In this document: positions 58,948 through 64,000 of the stretch, in pieces
Layout of the letters: each line of letters begins with the position of its first letter
How positions within the stretch are numbered: the first letter of the stretch is position 1
Assembly (NCBI GenBank): GCA_037043015.1
Contig: CM073326.1
Coordinates: forward strand, 5,057,845-5,121,844
Source: Bryum argenteum
Lineage: Eukaryota > Streptophyta > Bryopsida > Bryales > Bryaceae
Direction of reading: 5' to 3'
DNA: 64,000 bases
Position numbers and translations under genes: made by a program
The notes under the pieces: model-generated
Database searches by the model: none
What the model saw: the letters and a program-made list of their open reading frames with translations, nothing else
Told to the model about the DNA's origin: nothing

Positions 58948-59196
58948 TTAACTTATCCCCGAAGATCCTTGATGCAGAATTGCCTAAATTACAGAAATAG
59001 ACCTTCTCCTATTGGAACTCAATCTAAGCATTATTTAGAGGACCTAATAGTGGGATCTTGAAAGTAACTTGGCATTTAACTGAGACCCCGAATTTGAACC
59101 GTCGATTCTTTGTATTTGTGAGATCGTAACCATCAAATTTGACTCGATTTGTTTTTCTCTAAAGAAACTTCCAAAAACCATTTTGACTTCTAGGAA
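58948..59196. mobile_element. decayed TTAA-family MITE, copy 12
   Basis: TTAA then a degenerate left end with TATCCCCGAAGATCC, CAATCTAAGCATTATTTAGA, and TGTGAGATCGTAACCATCAA. The right end is lost where family A repeat begins (GACTTCTAGGAAACAC). Confidence 0.6.
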
Positions 59197-60040
59197 ACAC
59201 TACCAAATAAGTGTATTCTAGAAGACATTGGCAACCATCTGCCACTCTCCTTCTATGGTTGTCACTCCAACAAGATTCATTGCTTTTTTTTTGAAACACA
59301 AGTAAATAAGTTTCAAAAAGTGACTGCCAACCATTTGCTCCCCTTCTACACTTGTAAAATCAAACTAATTTCAATGCATCTTCAGAAACACCAATAGATA
59401 AGTTTTTTAGATGTGACTTCCAACCATCCTCCAACTGGTTGTTGCTACATTGGTTCCTTTTTTTCCCATTGTACCATCATGCATGTTGAAATGATCAAAA
59501 ATTGACCGCTACCTAACTATGACGGTGGCAAATATTCAAAAATTATTGGCTCACCCTAGAAACCAGCTGGAGTTGAAAAAGAAAGTGTAAATTCAACAAT
59601 TTAGTAAAGAGATGAAAGGCCTTAGAGATGATGACTCACAATACAAAGTCAATGAACTAGTCTCTTCAAGGATCAAAGAGGGAGGAAATTGGTCATCCTT
59701 AATTTCTAAAAAACACATAATAGGATTCTAAAATATCAAAGGTCCTTGTCGTTAGTAGTTGTGAGTAAATTTGCCACAAAGACTCCCTCACTCTCCCTCA
59801 CTCTTGGTTTTTCTTTGAGTTCAAGCACACACATTTTGAACTTGCTGTCACATGAACATTTCATTTTGGTAACCAATGTACTCTAAATTATACCTCAAAG
59901 AACATTTTGGTTACCAAGATTTCAATCTCTATAAATATTAAGTGACAATATTTATTCTAGCACAATTGAAGATAATCACACTAAGATATTTGATTGTAAG
60001 GATACATACTTAAATACTCATATGTTGAATAGTGCCCAAT
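59195..60040 (+). repeat. dispersed repeat family A, full copy 2
   Basis: Direct counterpart of 56310-57163, ending CTCATATGTTGAATAGTGCC. Confidence 0.8.
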
Positions 60041-63000
60041 AAGAGTTCAAGAGTCTAATAGATTACATCCAAAAAGCTCCATATCATATGAAGTTTGATA
60101 TTAGGTCCAACTCCTATACATCCATATTGTAAAAACCAATTGTTACCATGAGAAAGTTTTTTAAAATTTAAACTATTTTTTAAAAGTATCCAATTGTGAT
60201 GAAGTGTATATGAGTGCAATTAAAAGGATAAATGTTTATCTCATCTTTAGGTAAGAGCCAATGTTTAACCATATTGAGCTATAAATGTGGGTTTTAGGCC
60301 TATTTATTCCTTAATTTGTCCAATATCTCTTAGCAAGTCAACCAAAGAAGGTACCTCAAAGTTTAGTATGATAATTCTCTTTTTTTTTATTAAGTCCTTA
60401 GAATCCACAAAAGCCAAAATGACTTTCTTTTATTTTGGGCAGCCCAGATGAAAGGGTTAAAAGTAATATTTTTTTCATAATATTTTAACTGGATGCTTTC
60501 TATACTCCAAGGTGTATATGGTAAAATCTGCAAGCCCAATTCCAATCTTCGAGTGGAATTCTTTGTCTACAAGCCAAAAAAATTGTTCTAAACTAGCTTT
60601 TCTTTTTTTTAAAATTTGGGATATATGTCCATTACCAAATTACCACTCAATATCCCAAGTGACCCAAGTTAGAACCTTTATAGAATTTACAAGGGCAACC
60701 TTCAATGTTTTTTGTAATTTTACATTTTTTTCTTTCAAAGACTCTCCAAATTTGAGATTTAGGAATTCTTTTTAGAAAAATTTGCCTAAAAATAAAAAAC
60801 TTGCAAAGCTTCCTACCCATCCTTCATTTTTTCTCTAAACCAGATACAATTAACACTTTACCCCATTGTCATTTAATACCTTCTTTTGGATATTAATTTG
60901 CATGAAGGTTCAAAGTGTCAAATGAGTCTCCAAAATCTTACATAGGCATGCTCAACTTAATTTTCCACACAAAGAAAAAATATGGGAAAAAGTTGTAGGG
61001 TAATTATTCTCAACTTCACAAATGGTGAAGATCTAATGGTCAAAAAATTACATGGTAGTATCAATTGTAAAAAGGTTTGAAACCGTATGGTTGAAACCAT
61101 AGAAATCTAAAAATAAAAAGTAAAAAATCTGACCATACATCAATTCTAACAAGGTAATAGAATATTGCGGATTTTGGTTTGGTTTTGGATGTCCAAAAAT
61201 GCTTGGATTTCTGGGGTCAATACACAATTCTTTATCTTCTAACTCCATAGAGTCTCATACTCATTTTGGGTAGAAGTCCTAAATGCTTAAGTGTCATATT
61301 TAGCCATTTGGGAGAACAAACCAAAATTTCAAAAACCCATGTTTCCTTCATCCAATATTTGATTCACACCAGATTTGTTGAATTAGATTCCAAATCAAGA
61401 CTAGTCTTATAGTTATCGGACTCTTATCATATCCTAAGAAGGTGTGAGCTTTTTTTTTGCTTCTTTCATATGTTTCCTTCATAAAGCATGATGCATGTCC
61501 CACTATTGCAAGCCTATGTTTTAAATTGAAAAAAATATATATATAGAAAAAAATTCAAAGAAAAAATAATGAAAATAATTAAAAAAAAAATATATATATA
61601 TATGTATATATATTCAATTTCTTAAAATTTTAAATTTCTTTAATTTCTTTTTCATAAATTGAAACCTTAGGATAGAGCTCAACAACATTTCAATTTGAAG
61701 ACTTTTGATTGGAACCCTTTTGGTTTTGATTGAATCTTGAGGAGTTGTATCTCCATTATGCTTGTAGTTTGGGTTCAATCCCATTTTGAGTCTAATTTGT
61801 GGTAGAAAGATTAGTTTCAATTACTTTTTAAAAAAAAAAATATGGCATTCCTTTAGTGCAAGAGCTCTAATGATGAACATTTTTTTCTTTGGAAAAACAT
61901 GGACAATTTCCAATATTTCAAGATCATTATTTGAGCAAAAGCAATCATTATTTTTTTGATTCAAGGGTGTAACTAGATGATGGTTAAAGAACACCTGGTG
62001 AGAAAAACTAGACACTTTTAGGGGATAAGTTTAGAATAATTCAATGTGTCATGCTATTAGTCTCAATGTGTGCATTTTGTCCCAACAAAATAATAGAATT
62101 CAAATGAGGAACCAAAATAATTAGTTTAATAATTATAAATGGAAAAATGAGCATGTTGATAGACTATAAATTCTATCTTACAAGGTGGATTTGAGGTGTA
62201 CAAGCTTTTATATTGGTACAACAACACACATCTAAAGGACTATGGAGATTAATTAATGGAGTCCTATGCATTTTCGAAGTATTCAACCTTGCACATGTTT
62301 TTAGCAATCTCAGTGGAAAAATGAGATAAAGAAGTCAATGTTGTCACTTCATGACAACAACATAAAGGTAGGTAGCATAGGGGGCAAAAGGAGTAGACCT
62401 CAACAACAAGATAGGGGCAAAGGGGGGTGAAGGGGCCAACCAAAAAAGAGGCATAGGAGGGCAACCGCTCACCTTTCCTATCTTTCAAATAATGTTGCAA
62501 GCAATACCGTAGCTTCATAGCAGGTTCGGCACCTTGCTGCCTAATAAATAATTAAAGATCAAAAACTAGGTTCGGCACCTTAAGATAGTATTTCCATAAT
62601 TTCGGCAATTTTCTCCTGTAATTTTATAAAATTTAGCTTGCCATTAAGCCCAACACTCTTCCATTGATAAACATGTTAGATTTATGTCTTACAAGGCTTT
62701 CATTGCTCTCTGGTTTATAAAACAGGAGTAAAGTTGTATCCAACGATGCATGTGGGATATTTGAACTTTGAGGTGAAGCACCTAGTTATTCTTCAATTTT
62801 TAAACACCCATAGTTTTTGCACAAAGTCTTCGAATGACATAAAAAATTTTGAGGTGAAAGATTACTTGATTTCTAAGCTTTCCTTAGACCAAAAACTTTC
62901 TAAGAAAATTGAACTTCTATGCACAAATGAGCTTCAAAAAACGGTTTGGAATGCATTTTGATACATGGACCTTTACACTGCTGTGTTGTTTTGTCCATAT

Positions 63001-63410
63001 CTTTTGCATAAAAACTTTTTTTGACACAAAAATTGTTGGAGGTGGAAGAAGGCTTGATTTCTCAACTTTTGTTAGTTTGATAAAATTCCATAAAACTTCA
63101 TCTTCTATGCGCAATTGGACTCCAAAAATGTGTGTACACCACATTTCAAAAGCCTCACCTAAATTCTTGCTACTTCTAACCCATATTGTTTGTGGACTAA
63201 TGTAAGTGGGCTTGATTACAAAAAAAACATCTTCTCTCCCGAAAATTCACACTAACCTTCCAACAAAGCTTGAAAACTAGTGTAAAGTAAGAAATTCTCA
63301 CTTTTCGGCAACTTTGAATTATAATACGGTATTCGGCAAAAGATGCCAAAAATTTCCCAAAATTTTAGGCATCTATTTCTAGAATTATTTTCTGCCGAAT
63401 CTGCTATAAA
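60041..63410. other. AT-rich intergenic region, no supported gene
   Basis: Short frames only. An alternating (AT)n tract lies at about 61590-61612. A degenerate TTAA-family core (TCACAAATGGTGAAGATC.. ACCGTATGGTTGAAAC) sits near 61017-61100. The reverse copy of the 39.5-kb repeat is at 62310-62480. Confidence 0.4.
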
Positions 63411-63957
63411 GCTACGGTAATCTCCAATTACAAAGAAAACCTTGTAATATCCTTTTACAAATAAATCCTCCTAACTCCCAATTATGAAGAAAGCCTCGTA
63501 ATTCCAATTGCAATTCCTCACGATTGCAATTGCAATTTCTGATTGATTGGCGTATAAAGGACAAAGGAAGACAGTTGCAATTTCCAATTGTACAAAGAAC
63601 GACCAACAAGGCTCGAATTTATTGACTTAGAGAAAAAGACAATTGCAATCAACAAGAAGGTGAGATTTGACTGGCTTATAGAGAATGGTTGTTGCAATTC
63701 CTGACAAAAAATAGGCCAACGTTAAATGTTGGTAGGATTACATATTTGATGAACAAACTTCCTTTGATGAATGAACACCTTGTAATCCCCAATCACAAAG
63801 AAAACCCGGTAACCCTAATGTTATGCAAGACCTTGTAACCCCAATGTTATACACTACAATTCACTGGGAATATGAATGAGAAACTGTACTAGTGGTTTGG
63901 GTATGGATTGCATAAAACACTTTCAATGAACCCAAGTTAACTATGTCTCGATATATA

Positions 63958-63989
<32 letters not shown>

Positions 63990-64000
63990 CATACATACAT
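63411..64000 (+). repeat. dispersed repeat family C, third copy, ending in a CATA microsatellite
   Basis: Matches 57529-58140 through CTATGTCTCGATATATATA, then passes into repeated CATA units (from about 63958) that run to the window edge. Confidence 0.85.

Noticed and set aside
57166..64000. Regularly spaced CAATTGCAATT-type words as a CRISPR-like array
   Set aside because: Units vary in length and sequence, there is no constant repeat plus unique spacer pattern, and this is a plant genome.

Overview
The window is nuclear DNA from a land plant. Its genes have GT-AG introns, short exons and a plant-specific kinase type, and large AT-rich stretches between them are filled with transposons. 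One gene (30240-32210) is a radial spoke head protein 1 (RSPH1) homologue, a part of motile cilia. Flowering plants lack motile cilia, so this points to a plant with swimming sperm. Compact introns and Tc1/mariner elements make a bryophyte my best guess (liverwort or moss, moderate to low confidence on the exact group).

Layout. The gene-rich left part (1-13 kb) holds: the 3' end of an unidentified gene; a tRNA-Arg(TCT) on the minus strand (849-921); a 16-exon ACT-domain protein kinase of the STY8/STY17/STY46 type (3377-7686); a convergent single-exon GT4 glycosyltransferase (8240-9673, minus); and a single-exon PRA1-family membrane protein (12003-12623). The one other well supported host gene is RSPH1 (four exons). 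Its exon 1 / intron 1 junction has been triplicated in tandem.

Mobile DNA makes up most of the rest. It includes a complete young Ty1-copia element (15125-20547; 137-bp LTRs, TTTGG target duplication); a complete but decayed chromodomain Ty3-gypsy element (46345-51876; ATGTG target duplication); two Tc1/mariner elements with clear terminal inverted repeats (20735-22359 and 53778-55797); and about ten copies of a MITE-like family with CCCCTAAA termini, always set in TTAA (piggyBac-like signature). There is also a TTA-flanked MITE (41596-41907), foldback elements near 44.6-45.2 kb, a roughly 2.5-kb element with about 300-bp inverted ends (27008-29520), and several dispersed non-coding repeat families.

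The most unusual signal is in the gypsy element. It has no tRNA primer site. Instead an 11-nt stretch 2 nt past the 5' LTR is perfectly complementary to LTR sequence lying 31 bp downstream of a TATA box, where the transcript should start. That is the arrangement expected for Tf1-type self-primed reverse transcription. The copia element has a separate 16-nt perfect complementarity between U3 and its leader next to the primer site, resembling a genome-cyclisation signal. The host genes show no common pathway; each is an ordinary stand-alone plant gene.
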